A DNA stretch of 14,061 nt from Acidobacteriota bacterium (GCA_022614735.1 JAKEHZ010000255.1:1-14061), one strand, 5' to 3'. Numbered from the stretch's first letter, positions 7,071 to 14,061 are shown. A program made the numbers and translations. Notes: generated from the sequence alone by a model not told the origin.

Positions 7071-7239
7071 CAGTTTTCAGTTTTCAGATGTAACTATTCA
7101 GCCGGTGGTGCAGTACGGGGAGCGTCAGCGACCTGAGCCTTGATAAACGGCCTCTTGACTCAGGTCGCTGACGCTCCCCGTACTGCACCACCGGCTGAAT
7201 AGTTACATCTAAAAACTGAAAACTGAAAACTGAAAACTG
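7071..7239. repeat. 52-bp inverted repeat flanked by CAGTTTT/AAAACTG heptamers
   Basis: Arms 7086-7137 and 7159-7210 are perfect 52-bp reverse complements with a 21-nt loop; the core contains GTACGGGGAGCGTCAGCGAC. Outside them the left flank has two CAGTTTT units plus CAG (7071-7087), and the right flank has four AAAACTG units (7212-7239). The unit counts differ between sides (about two versus four), as in the copy at 5182-5263. The right flank ends one base before the hemF stop codon (TTA, 7241-7243). It lies downstream of hemF and may shape its 3' end. Confidence 0.94.
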
Positions 7240-7240
7240 T

Positions 7241-8143
7241 TTATGATTCAAGCTCGAGCCAATCCTGAGCTTTGAAATAAGTCCAGGCGTCTGCTTCCGG
7301 CGTATTTTCTTGAGGTTTGTAATCGTATACCCACCGAGCCAAAGGTGGCAGCGACATGAGGATTGATTCAGTCCGACCGCGAGTTTCCAGGCCGAAGGCT
7401 GTGCCGCGGTCATAAATCAGATTGAACTCAGCATAACGCCCGCGCCTGATCAGTTGAAACTCGCGTTCGTTTTGGCCATAAGGCTGGTTGCGACGCTTCT
7501 CTACAATTGGCAGATAGGCAAGCAGGAGAGCTTCTCCCACGTCGCGCACAAAATCGAAGAGTTGTTCCGGATCGCCATGCAGGTAATCGAAGAAGATCCC
7601 TCCGACACCACGCGCCTCGCCACGGTGCCTGATGAGGAAGTATTCGTCACACCACTTTTTGAATCGTGGATAATAGGCCGGATCGTGATTATCGCAGGCT
7701 TCTTTCAATGTTCGATGGAAATGGACGACGTCTTCGCGAAACGGATAGTAGGGCGTCAAATCCGTGCCGCCGCCGAACCAGCGGGCATTTCCCTTTTCGA
7801 GATAACGGATATTTGCGTGGACGGTCGGAACGTAGGGATTGCGCGGGTGAAGGACGAGCGAAATGCCTGTGGCGAAAAACTCTAAACCGTCACCCAACTC
7901 GATCTTTTTGGCGAATTCTTCAGGCAGAATGCCTTCGACCGCTGAAAAGTTCACTCCTGCCTTTTCAAAAACCGCGCCTTCTTCCATGACACGTGTTCGT
8001 CCGCCGCCGCCTCCTTCACGTTGCCAGTGATCCTCACGGAAATGCGCCTCGCCATCGACTTCTTCAACGGCGCGGCAGATTTTTTCCTGGAGGTGAGAGA
8101 AAAATTCTCGCGTTCTCTTTCTCATCGATTGATCCTGGTCCAT
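7241..8143 (-). CDS. hemF: Oxygen-dependent coproporphyrinogen III oxidase
   Basis: HemF converts coproporphyrinogen III to protoporphyrinogen IX by two oxidative decarboxylations that use O2, in the heme pathway. The protein closely follows E. coli HemF along its whole length: DHWQREGGGGGRTRV near the N-terminus, SLVLHPRNPYVPTVHANIRY (His99, His109), WFGGGTDLTPYY (about 122-133), RHRGEARGVGGIFFDYL (about 172-188), and YAEFNLIYDRGTAFGLETRGRTESILMSLPP (about 237-267). The ATG at 8143 gives 300 residues, against 299 in E. coli. An ATG at 8125 has a better Shine-Dalgarno (AGGA, seven bases upstream) and would give 294; a TTG at 8161 is unlikely. Its presence suggests aerobic heme synthesis. It shares a 59-bp divergent promoter gap with the thioesterase gene. 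Confidence 0.97.
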   Translation of the reverse strand: MDQDQSMRKRTREFFSHLQEKICRAVEEVDGEAHFREDHWQREGGGGGRTRVMEEGAVFEKAGVNFSAVEGILPEEFAKKIELGDGLEFFATGISLVLHPRNPYVPTVHANIRYLEKGNARWFGGGTDLTPYYPFREDVVHFHRTLKEACDNHDPAYYPRFKKWCDEYFLIRHRGEARGVGGIFFDYLHGDPEQLFDFVRDVGEALLLAYLPIVEKRRNQPYGQNEREFQLIRRGRYAEFNLIYDRGTAFGLETRGRTESILMSLPPLARWVYDYKPQENTPEADAWTYFKAQDWLELES

Positions 8144-8202
8144 CAGCAGATTGTGGCTCAATTTGGCAAATTGCGCTACAGCGCGCTACCATATCACGCG
8201 TT
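8144..8202. promoter_or_regulatory. Divergent hemF / thioesterase promoter gap
   Basis: Only 59 bases separate the two divergent starts, so both promoters must lie here or extend into the genes. I see no strong sigma70 hexamer pair and no clear Shine-Dalgarno in front of the thioesterase ATG. Confidence 0.4.
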
Positions 8203-8610
8203 ATGAGCAGTGAGCAGATCGATCCTGGTGAACTTTCCATACGTGTTGCCATGCACCCGCGCGACACAAATCCTGGCGGCACAATCTTCGGCGGCGTGAT
8301 CCTTAGTCACCTTGACGTCGCGGGAGGAATCGAAGCTCGCAAACAAGCCGACAGACTCTTCGTGACAGTCGCCATGCGAGGCATAGACTTCATCGCTCCC
8401 GTCTTCGTCGGAGATGTTGTAAGTTTCTATACACGAACAATTAAGGTCGGCCGCACATCTGTCACTGTTGGTGTCATTGTTGAAGCCATGCGCTACCGGA
8501 ACAGCGACGAAGTCGTGCGCGTTATGGAAGCCGAGGCTGTTTACGTTGCGGTCGATGAAAATCGAAGACCCATTCCTATTGCGGATTGCGGATTGCGGAT
8601 TGCGGATTGA
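8203..8610 (+). CDS. YciA-like hotdog acyl-CoA thioesterase
   Basis: This 135-residue hotdog-fold protein would hydrolyse acyl-CoA to free acid and CoA in the cytosol. It follows the YciA pattern: MHPRDTNPGGTIFGGVILSHLDVAGG (residues 17-42, with Asn23 and the likely catalytic Asp38), then VTVAMRGIDFIAPVFVGDVVSFY and KVGRTSVTVGVIVEA, ending with the usual AVYVAVDENRRPIP. The ATG at 8203 is chosen because the fold starts just after it; the longer frame from 7993 is antisense to hemF. The last ten residues (IADCGLRIAD, 126-135) are translated from a heptamer repeat (8578-8607), which has replaced or extended the native C-terminus. Natural substrates are unknown. Confidence 0.9.
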   Translation: MSSEQIDPGELSIRVAMHPRDTNPGGTIFGGVILSHLDVAGGIEARKQADRLFVTVAMRGIDFIAPVFVGDVVSFYTRTIKVGRTSVTVGVIVEAMRYRNSDEVVRVMEAEAVYVAVDENRRPIPIADCGLRIAD

Positions 8611-8663
8611 TTTTGGAAACCTTTCTTCAAATCCGCAACCCGCAATCCGCAATCCGCAATCAA
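8578..8663. repeat. ATTGCGG heptamer palindrome between thioesterase and deacetylase genes
   Basis: Four ATTGCGG units at 8578-8605 are followed by ATTGA. After about 25 bases come four complementary units at about 8631-8659, one of which differs (AACCCGC for AATCCGC), ending CCGCAATCAAT. The left array lies inside the thioesterase gene and supplies its last ten codons and the TGA stop. The right array ends one or two bases before the ATG of the next gene at 8665. The single mismatch makes this a slightly decayed relative of the element at 1137-1228. Confidence 0.92.
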
Positions 8664-8664
8664 T

Positions 8665-9585
8665 ATGCGCATCTGCTACTCCGATCGTTATATTGTTCCG
8701 CTTGCGTCGACGCATCCGTTTCCTATGCCAAAGTACAGGCTGGTACGCGATCGTTTGTTATCTGAAGGCTCGATAACTTACCGGCATTTGATAGAACCGC
8801 CTTTAGCTGCTGATGAAGACATCCTGCTAGTTCACACCCCGGACTACTGGTCCCGCTGTGTGAAAGGAGAGCTAATGACGCAGGAAGTTCGCCGCATCGG
8901 CTTCCCCTGGTCGGAAGCCCTGGTGCGCCGCTCTCGCGCCTCGGTGCAAGGGACGATCATGGCAGCGAAAAATGCGCTGTGTGATGGCGTGGCATCGAAC
9001 CTCGCAGGCGGCACGCATCACGCCTATCCTGATCACGGCGAAGGTTATTGTGTGCTCAATGATATTGCGATTGCCACACGCGTGCTGCAGCGCGATGGCC
9101 TGGCCGAACGAATAGCAGTGATCGATTGTGACGTGCATCAAGGCAATGGGACAGCGGTGATCTTCAAAGGCGATCCGGATGTTTTCACCTTCTCAATTCA
9201 CGGTGAAAAAAACTTCCCCTCGGTTAAAGAGCAAAGCACACTCGATATCAACCTGTCGGACGGTGTTCGCGACGAAGAATATCTGTCCATCCTTGCCCGA
9301 CACATCCCGCAAATATTGAGCGAGTTCAAGCCTGAATTGGTCTTTTACCAGGCCGGCGTTGATCCGTTCGAGGGTGACCGGTTGGGCAAATTGAGCCTGA
9401 CGATAGAAGGTTTGAGGCGACGTGATGAGTTCGTTATTTCAAGCTGCCGCGAACGTGGGATACCGGTGGTGACGACGATGGGTGGAGGTTACGCAAAGGA
9501 TATCAATGATACGGTTGAGGCCCATTGCAATACGGTACGGGTGGCGTTGCGGACAGTTACAAATGGAAAATGTATTTATTGTTAA
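8665..9585 (+). CDS. Histone deacetylase family protein, class IV-like
   Basis: This 306-residue arginase/deacetylase-fold enzyme would be a zinc amidohydrolase that removes acetyl or similar groups from lysines, polyamines or small amides. The charge-relay histidines are His118-His119 (GGTHHA). Zinc ligands are Asp156 and His158 (IDCDVHQGNGTA) and Asp233 (AGVDPFEGDRLG). The catalytic tyrosine is Tyr276 in GGGYAKD. The motif reads DVHQ rather than the DVHH of class I/II enzymes, as in HDAC11-type class IV proteins. MRICYSDRYIVPLASTHPFP is a normal family N-terminus, so ATG 8665 is right although it abuts the repeat and has no Shine-Dalgarno; coupling to the thioesterase stop 54 bases upstream is possible. 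The stop overlaps that of the convergent TPR gene. The substrate is unknown. Confidence 0.92.
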   Translation: MRICYSDRYIVPLASTHPFPMPKYRLVRDRLLSEGSITYRHLIEPPLAADEDILLVHTPDYWSRCVKGELMTQEVRRIGFPWSEALVRRSRASVQGTIMAAKNALCDGVASNLAGGTHHAYPDHGEGYCVLNDIAIATRVLQRDGLAERIAVIDCDVHQGNGTAVIFKGDPDVFTFSIHGEKNFPSVKEQSTLDINLSDGVRDEEYLSILARHIPQILSEFKPELVFYQAGVDPFEGDRLGKLSLTIEGLRRRDEFVISSCRERGIPVVTTMGGGYAKDINDTVEAHCNTVRVALRTVTNGKCIYC

Positions 9586-10097
9586 TTCAGCTTTGCCTGG
9601 AGGCGGCGGAAAGCCCTCAATGCCTGTTCATAATTGCGATTTAAATCGTAAGCTTCTTTGTACAAATTCGCAGCCCCGATCAAATCACCAAGCTCTTCGT
9701 AAACCCGCCCCAGATTAAACCGCGGATAGAAAGGACATTCGTAGCGTTTTGCGTCGAAGGCGCGCCTCAGCCACGGAATTGCGCCACGCATATCGCCCTT
9801 CTGGATCAGGTAGGCGCCGATGTCGTTGTATGGGTTGCCGTAATCAGGGTCAACTTCAATCGCCTTGTGGCATTCCTCGATCGCCTCATCGATTCTGCCC
9901 TGAAAACTCTTGGCCCAACCTCGAAAAGTGTAGGCTTCCGCGGTCGGGAAGATCTCAATTGACCTGGTGTAAAGTTCTATGGCCTCATCGAGCTGGCTGC
10001 GCGTCTGGGCATTGTAACCGCGCTGCCACCATTTCATGGCCTCTTTGCGTAACTTAGACTCAGGAAGTTCTTGCTCGAACAATGGGTCGTCAGCCAT
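9582..10097 (-). CDS. Tetratricopeptide repeat protein
   Basis: This 171-residue protein is almost entirely TPR. Four helix-turn-helix repeats can be laid out at about residues 21-51, 54-86, 88-120 and 123-156, with the usual small/aromatic residues and the DEAIELYTRSIEIFP / DEAIEECHKAIEVDPDY signatures. There is no signal peptide or membrane segment, so it should be a cytosolic protein-interaction module. A purine-rich GGTGAGGAGAG lies directly before the ATG, with tight spacing. Its TAA stop shares the TTAA (9582-9585) with the convergent deacetylase gene, leaving no room for a terminator between them. Partners cannot be predicted. Confidence 0.9.
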   Translation of the reverse strand: MADDPLFEQELPESKLRKEAMKWWQRGYNAQTRSQLDEAIELYTRSIEIFPTAEAYTFRGWAKSFQGRIDEAIEECHKAIEVDPDYGNPYNDIGAYLIQKGDMRGAIPWLRRAFDAKRYECPFYPRFNLGRVYEELGDLIGAANLYKEAYDLNRNYEQALRAFRRLQAKLN

Positions 10098-10330
10098 CTC
10101 TCCTCACCCCCACGATATGTTGAAAGTAGGCAGATTGAAATAGTGATGATAGGAAATCTAAGGCAAAGGCGCAAAGGTTCGAAGAGAGTTAAAATTGATG
10201 GTTGACTTGAACTATTGGGAAGAAATTGCTTGATTTATATTGATTTTTACCCCTTTCCGGGGGTCATAAAAGAAATCTTAGACCTATCGCAAAATATTTT
10301 AAAATTTTTTGCGATATTTTGGCACACAGC
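10098..10330. other. Intergenic stretch upstream of the TPR gene and str promoter
   Basis: No gene is visible here. It holds AAGGCAAAGGCGCAAAGG (about 10160-10177), which looks like a remnant of a short tandem related to the CTTGGCG run at 1-28. It also holds a small GC hairpin (ACCCC 10249-10253 with GGGGT 10260-10264) and an AT-rich inverted repeat just before the str promoter. The TPR gene promoter must be here, but I cannot pick hexamers with confidence. Confidence 0.5.
10285..10316. promoter_or_regulatory. AT-rich inverted repeat at the UP-element position
   Basis: TATCGCAAAA (10285-10294) and TTTTGCGATA (10307-10316) are a perfect 10-bp inverted repeat around an A/T-only centre. It ends 14 bases before the -35 hexamer of the str promoter, which is the place for an UP element or a regulator site. 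Confidence 0.5.
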
Positions 10331-10360
10331 TTGACAAGTCACATTTTAATACATTATATT
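10331..10360 (+). promoter_or_regulatory. Sigma70-type promoter of the str operon
   Basis: A perfect -35 TTGACA (10331-10336) is followed after 17 or 18 bases by TTATAT (10354) or TATATT (10355). This is the best promoter in the window, and transcription would start near 10367. It faces rpsL with no other gene in between, so it most likely drives rpsL-rpsG-fusA-tuf. Confidence 0.75.
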
Positions 10361-10366
10361 CCGAGC

Positions 10367-10788
10367 TTTGTGAATAATGGTTTTAGTAAAATAGATAGCA
10401 CTAGCGGGTCTCGTAAGTGCAGAGGTGCTATCGGGTTCGGGTGAAGGAGGGTTGTTAAAGACCTCTCGGTGGATCAATTGAGAATGTATTGTGGCGTTGC
10501 GATTCCCCTCACAGCAGGTATTGCGGAATGAGCGGACTCCTCCTTAAGTAATGTTGCTGCCGGGCAACACTGACCTTAAATCGAAAATCACGCCACAGAA
10601 AAACTCGGCGATTTGGGACGCCAGATCTGCACGCATTCGCGGATTTCCCAAAAAAATCAACATCTGTTATTTGCTGGAATGGATGCCCCCAACGGGCACT
10701 AGCCCAGTGATCGATAATCCTCCCGGAGGGAGCAAGGTAAGTTGTTGTCATAATTTCCTCCGAGAGATGGTTCAATTATTTTGAAACT
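10367..10788 (+). promoter_or_regulatory. Long structured 5' leader of rpsL (candidate cis-regulatory RNA)
   Basis: About 420 untranslated bases separate the promoter from the rpsL ATG. Pairings visible by eye are GATAGCAC 10394-10401 with GTGCTATC 10425-10432, and TGTGGCGT 10490-10497 with ACGCCACA 10590-10597, which closes a domain of about 108 nt. Within that domain are ATTCC 10502-10506 with GGAAT 10525-10529, TTAAG 10544-10548 with CTTAA 10575-10579, and TGTTGC 10552-10557 with GCAACA 10564-10569. A CTCCC/GGGAG hairpin lies at 10720-10732. No known riboswitch, tmRNA, SRP or 6S consensus is recognised. Start codon 10789 lacks a nearby Shine-Dalgarno. A 77-codon frame at 10551-10784 has no recognisable homology and is not called. 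Confidence 0.45.
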
Positions 10789-11196
10789 ATGCCGACTATT
10801 AACCAGCTAGTACGCAAGGGACGCAAGAGGGTCAAATACAAAACCTCGAGTCCTGCATTGCAATCCTGTCCGCAGCGTCGTGGCGTCTGCGTCCAGGTTA
10901 AGACACAAACGCCAAAGAAGCCGAACTCGGCCCTACGCAAGATTGCGCGGGTGCGTTTGGTCAACGGGATTGAAGTCACCTCCTACATCCCGGGCATCGG
11001 CCACAATCTGCAGGAGCACTCAATCGTGCTCGTGCGGGGTGGGCGCGTCAAGGATCTGCCTGGCGTGCGCTACCACATCGTGCGTGGCACGCTCGATTCG
11101 GTGGGTGTGGCGAACCGCAAGCAGGGCCGCTCGAAATATGGCGCGAAGCGTCCGAAGGAAGGCACGGCTGCCGGCGCAGCCAAGGGGAAGAAGTGA
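10789..11196 (+). CDS. rpsL: 30S ribosomal protein S12
   Basis: This 135-residue S12 protein lies at the decoding centre of the 30S subunit. The start MPTINQLVRKGRK and the conserved loop TQTPKKPNSALRK are intact. Lys43/Lys44 and Lys88 (GGRVKDLPGVRYH) are the wild-type residues at the positions where streptomycin-resistance substitutions occur, so no such allele is present. The C-terminus is slightly longer than in E. coli (124 residues), with a Lys/Ala-rich tail. It is the first gene of the str operon, three bases upstream of rpsG. Confidence 0.98.
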   Translation: MPTINQLVRKGRKRVKYKTSSPALQSCPQRRGVCVQVKTQTPKKPNSALRKIARVRLVNGIEVTSYIPGIGHNLQEHSIVLVRGGRVKDLPGVRYHIVRGTLDSVGVANRKQGRSKYGAKRPKEGTAAGAAKGKK

Positions 11197-11199
11197 TCT

Positions 11200-11670
11200 A
11201 TGCCAAGAAGAAGAGAAATTCCCAAACGCGAAATTCTGCCCGATCCGGTATACAACAGCCCGCTCGTCGCCAAATTTATCAACACGATGTTATGGGATGG
11301 TAAGAAATCGGTTGCAGAAGGGATCATTTACAGAGCTCTCGACAAGATCAAAGAGCGTTCACAGGAAGATCCGCTTAAGATTTTTAAGAAGGCGATTGAG
11401 AACCTTCAACCCAAGGTTGAAGTCAAATCAAAGCGTGTCGGTGGCGCTAACTATCAAGTTCCGGTCGAAGTCAATGCGGCTCGCCGTGTGGCGCTCGCGA
11501 TGCGCTGGCTTGTGGCCTATGCCCGCGACCGGGGCGAGAAGACGATGATTGACAAACTCGCAGCGGAGATTATGGATGCCGCTGCAAATAAAGGTAATGC
11601 GGTCAAGAAGCGGGAAGACGTGCATCGCATGGCCGAAGCAAACAAGGCTTTCGCGCATTACCGATGGTAA
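11200..11670 (+). CDS. rpsG: 30S ribosomal protein S7
   Basis: This 156-residue S7 protein is the primary binder and organiser of the 16S rRNA 3' major domain (head), contacting the E-site tRNA. MPRRREIPKREILPDPVYNSPLVAKFINTMLWDGKKS is the canonical start, and KKREDVHRMAEANKAFAHYRW the canonical end. A purine-rich GGGGAAGAAG just before the ATG, inside the end of rpsL, serves as ribosome binding site. In other bacteria S7 represses str operon translation by binding between rpsL and rpsG; the 3-base gap here leaves no room for the E. coli-type intercistronic site. Confidence 0.98.
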   Translation: MPRRREIPKREILPDPVYNSPLVAKFINTMLWDGKKSVAEGIIYRALDKIKERSQEDPLKIFKKAIENLQPKVEVKSKRVGGANYQVPVEVNAARRVALAMRWLVAYARDRGEKTMIDKLAAEIMDAAANKGNAVKKREDVHRMAEANKAFAHYRW

Positions 11671-11769
11671 TGGTAACCGATCAGCGACAGACATTAATGA
11701 AACGCTGACGCGGCAGGACAGGAAGACCAGTCCTCTAAATATTTACCTTTAAATTTTTGGGTTACTGTT

Positions 11770-13866
11770 ATGGCAAGACAAGCACCACTCAGTCGTTTCC
11801 GCAACATCGGAATTATGGCGCACATCGACGCCGGTAAAACGACTACTACTGAGCGCGTCCTCTACTATACGGGCGTCTCTTACAAGATCGGCGAGGTGCA
11901 CGAGGGGACCGCGACGATGGACTGGATGCCGCAGGAACAGGAGCGTGGCATCACGATCACTTCCGCGGCGACCACATGCTTCTGGAAGCGGAACGGCGAA
12001 GAGTATCGCATCAACATCATTGACACACCCGGACACGTCGACTTCACCATTGAAGTCGAGCGCAGCCTTCGTGTGCTCGACGGAGCGGTCGCAGTCTTCG
12101 ATGCGGTCGCCGGCGTGCAGCCGCAGTCTGAAACGGTCTGGCGTCAGGCCGATAAATACAATGTCCCGCGCATCGCATTTATCAACAAGATGGATCGTCC
12201 CGGCGCGGACTTCGATCACTCAGTTGAGACGATCCGGACACGACTTTCAGCAAATCCTGTCAGCATCCAGATGCCGATCGGTGCGGAAGATCAGTTTAAG
12301 GGTGTTATTGATCTGATCGAGATGAAAGCGATCACCTGGAAAGATGAGACCAAGGGTGCCGAATATACGGTCGAAGATATTCCGGACAGGATGAAGGAAT
12401 CGGCGGTCGCTGCGCGCGAAAAGATGATCGAAGTGATTGCGAACGCGGATGACGAGGTCGCGGAAAAATATCTTGAAGGCCAGGAGGTAAGCCAGGCCGA
12501 GATCCGCGCTGCGCTGCGGCGTGGATGCATCGCGATCAAGATTGTGCCGGTTGTTTGCGGATCGGCTTTCAAGAACAAAGGCGTTCAGCCGTTGCTCGAT
12601 GCGGTGATCGATTATCTGCCCTCACCGATTGATATTGCGGCGGTTAAAGGGACAGACAAGAAAGATAACGAAGTCGAGCGCAAAGCGGATGACAAGGCGC
12701 CCTTCTCGGCGCTCATCTTCAAGATCATGGCCGACAAGCATGTCGGCCAGCTTTCATTCGCGCGCATCTATTCCGGCACGCTCAAGTCAGGTTCCTATGT
12801 TTATAACTCAACAAAGGAGACCAGAGAGCGTGTTGGCCGCATCCTGAGGATGCACGCCAACAAGCGCGAGGACGTGGATGAGGCCTATGCCGGAGAGATC
12901 GTGGCGGTTGCCGGTCTCAAAAACGGTGCGACCGGCGACACGATCTGCACTGAATCGCATTCGGTGATCCTCGAAGCGATGGAGTTCCCGGCTCCGGTGA
13001 TCTCGCTCGCGATCGAGCCGAAGACGCGTCAGGATCAGGAGAAACTCGGCGTCGCGCTCAGCAAGCTGGCGCAGGAAGATCCGTCATTTCGTGTCACTAC
13101 CGATCAGGAGACCAATCAGACGATCATCTCTGGAATGGGTGAGCTTCACCTGGAGATCATCGTTGACCGCCTCAAGCGCGAGTACAACGTTGAAGCCAAT
13201 GTCGGTAAGCCGCAGGTCGCTTACCGGGAGACGATTCGCAAGCAGGCGAAGGGCGAAGAGAAATATGCTCGCCAGACCGGTGGTCGCGGCCAGTACGGCC
13301 ACGTCGTGCTGGAGATTGAGCCGAATGTGCCGGGCGAGGGTTTCGAGTTCGTCAATCAGATTGTTGGCGGTGTCATTCCCAAGGAATTCATCCCGGCTGT
13401 CGAAAAAGGCATTGTCCAGGCAATGGAAGGCGGCATTCTGGCCGGCTACGAGCTGGTGGATATCCGGGTGCGCCTGGTCTTCGGCAGCTATCACGAAGTC
13501 GACTCGTCGGAAATGGCCTTCAAGGTTGCCGGCTCAATCGCCTTCAAGGATGCCGCGAAGAAGGCTCATCCAGTGTTGCTGGAGCCTGTCATGAAAGTCG
13601 AGGTGGTCACGCCCGAGGAATATATGGGCGCGGTCAATGGCGACCTCAATTCGCGTCGCGGACGCATCGAAGGAATGAATACGCGTCCCGGGACACAGAT
13701 TATCACTGCTATGGTTCCGCTCGCCGAGATGTTCGGCTACGAGACCGATCTTCGTTCGATGACACAAGGCCGGGCTTCTTCGACGATGCATTTTGCCCGT
13801 TATGAAGAAGCGCCGAAGAGCATCAGCGAAGAGATTATTGCAAAAGTTCAAGGAGCCACGAGGTAG
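11770..13866 (+). CDS. fusA: Elongation factor G
   Basis: This 698-residue translocation GTPase is full length (E. coli 704). G motifs are all present: G1 AHIDAGKTT (17-25), G2 RGITI with Thr62, G3 DTPGH (85-89) and G4 NKMD (139-142); GSAF in the following stretch is the G5 position. Domains II-V follow, with the domain IV signature RQTGGRGQYGHVVLEIEP and the C-terminal RGRIEGMNTRPGTQIITAMVPLAEMFGYETDLRS. It moves tRNA and mRNA after peptide transfer and acts in ribosome recycling. The ATG lacks a clear Shine-Dalgarno. A 99-base gap after rpsG contains a weak hairpin (AGGAC 11715-11719 with GTCCT 11730-11734). Confidence 0.98.
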   Translation: MARQAPLSRFRNIGIMAHIDAGKTTTTERVLYYTGVSYKIGEVHEGTATMDWMPQEQERGITITSAATTCFWKRNGEEYRINIIDTPGHVDFTIEVERSLRVLDGAVAVFDAVAGVQPQSETVWRQADKYNVPRIAFINKMDRPGADFDHSVETIRTRLSANPVSIQMPIGAEDQFKGVIDLIEMKAITWKDETKGAEYTVEDIPDRMKESAVAAREKMIEVIANADDEVAEKYLEGQEVSQAEIRAALRRGCIAIKIVPVVCGSAFKNKGVQPLLDAVIDYLPSPIDIAAVKGTDKKDNEVERKADDKAPFSALIFKIMADKHVGQLSFARIYSGTLKSGSYVYNSTKETRERVGRILRMHANKREDVDEAYAGEIVAVAGLKNGATGDTICTESHSVILEAMEFPAPVISLAIEPKTRQDQEKLGVALSKLAQEDPSFRVTTDQETNQTIISGMGELHLEIIVDRLKREYNVEANVGKPQVAYRETIRKQAKGEEKYARQTGGRGQYGHVVLEIEPNVPGEGFEFVNQIVGGVIPKEFIPAVEKGIVQAMEGGILAGYELVDIRVRLVFGSYHEVDSSEMAFKVAGSIAFKDAAKKAHPVLLEPVMKVEVVTPEEYMGAVNGDLNSRRGRIEGMNTRPGTQIITAMVPLAEMFGYETDLRSMTQGRASSTMHFARYEEAPKSISEEIIAKVQGATR

Positions 13867-13874
13867 GGCTCAGA

Positions 13875-13934
13875 ATTGAAATTTGAGATTTGAGATTTGA
13901 GATCGATCTCAAATTTCATATTTCGAATCTCAAT
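13875..13934. repeat. ATTTGAG heptamer palindrome, imperfect
   Basis: Three ATTTGAG units (13881-13901) lead to a central ATCGAT, followed by CTCAAAT and two altered units. Arms 13875-13903 and 13906-13934 match at 24 of 29 positions. It has the same architecture as the other heptamer palindromes, but the right arm is decayed. It lies in the 95-base fusA-tuf gap of a highly expressed operon, just before the tuf ribosome binding site. Confidence 0.8.
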
Positions 13935-13961
13935 TTATTATGCGAGGAGCGATGACTAACT

Positions 13962-14061
13962 ATGGCGAAAGAGAAATTTAACCGCAATAAGCCGCACGTC
14001 AACGTGGGAACAATCGGGCACGTTGACCACGGGAAGACGACCTTGACGGCTGCCATCACGA
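13962..14061 (+). CDS. tuf: Elongation factor Tu, 5' part
   Basis: The first 33 codons of EF-Tu are present before the window ends: MAKEKFNRNKPHVNVGTIGHVDHGKTTLTAAIT, including the G1 motif GHVDHGKTT. EF-Tu delivers aminoacyl-tRNA to the ribosome. GAGGAG (13944-13949) lies 12 bases upstream, a longish spacing. An ATG at 13952 is nearer to it but in a different frame and does not give EF-Tu. Its place after fusA completes the str operon order. Confidence 0.97.
   Translation, partial: MAKEKFNRNKPHVNVGTIGHVDHGKTTLTAAIT

Noticed and set aside
7454..7885. A 143-codon plus-strand frame
   Set aside because: It is a shadow of hemF, whose conserved blocks cover the same bases on the other strand.
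8194..8715. A 173-codon minus-strand frame
   Set aside because: It is antisense to the thioesterase and passes through the heptamer palindrome; the sequence has no protein-like motifs.
10551..10784. A 77-codon frame ending just before rpsL
   Set aside because: No recognisable family, no ribosome binding site, and it overlaps the paired segments of the leader.

Overview
The window is chromosomal DNA from a bacterium, most likely an Acidobacteriota of the Blastocatellia type. That placement is an inference from protein style and from dense families of short-unit palindromic repeats; nothing here proves it. There are 13 protein genes (tuf is cut by the right edge), no tRNA or rRNA gene, no CRISPR array and no transposase or integrase.

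Layout, left to right. (1) At 82-1047 (minus) lies an aldo/keto reductase. (2) Divergent from it is a plus-strand set: a DUF969/DUF979 membrane pair (putative 5-oxoproline transporter; ATGA stop/start overlap), an exported M24B Xaa-Pro aminopeptidase, and a small ACT-domain protein. Spacing suggests one operon for peptide and amino-acid salvage. After a palindromic repeat comes a PLP-dependent trans-sulfuration enzyme. (3) From 6475 to 7240 there is no convincing gene. The stretch holds two large perfect palindromes around an AT-rich piece with a clear minus-strand terminator. (4) hemF (minus) is divergent from a YciA-like acyl-CoA thioesterase, which is followed by a class IV-like histone-deacetylase-fold enzyme. 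That gene converges on a TPR protein gene, and their stop codons overlap within TTAA. (5) From 10098 to 10788 there is a non-coding stretch with a strong sigma70-type promoter and a leader of about 420 nt. It feeds the str operon rpsL-rpsG-fusA-tuf.

The most unusual content is not a gene. At least seven intergenic sites carry palindromes whose arms are built from tandem short units: ATTGCGG (7 bp), AAAACTG (7 bp), ATTTGAG (7 bp) and AACGGAAnn (9 bp). Several share the outer end TTGATTGCGG. They sit on or next to gene boundaries: three supply or touch a stop codon, one runs into a Shine-Dalgarno sequence, and one abuts a start codon. In one copy all four 9-bp units carry the same C-to-T change relative to another copy, which implies unit-by-unit homogenisation or templated copying. 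This looks like a non-autonomous dispersed repeat family with no mobilising gene in the window.
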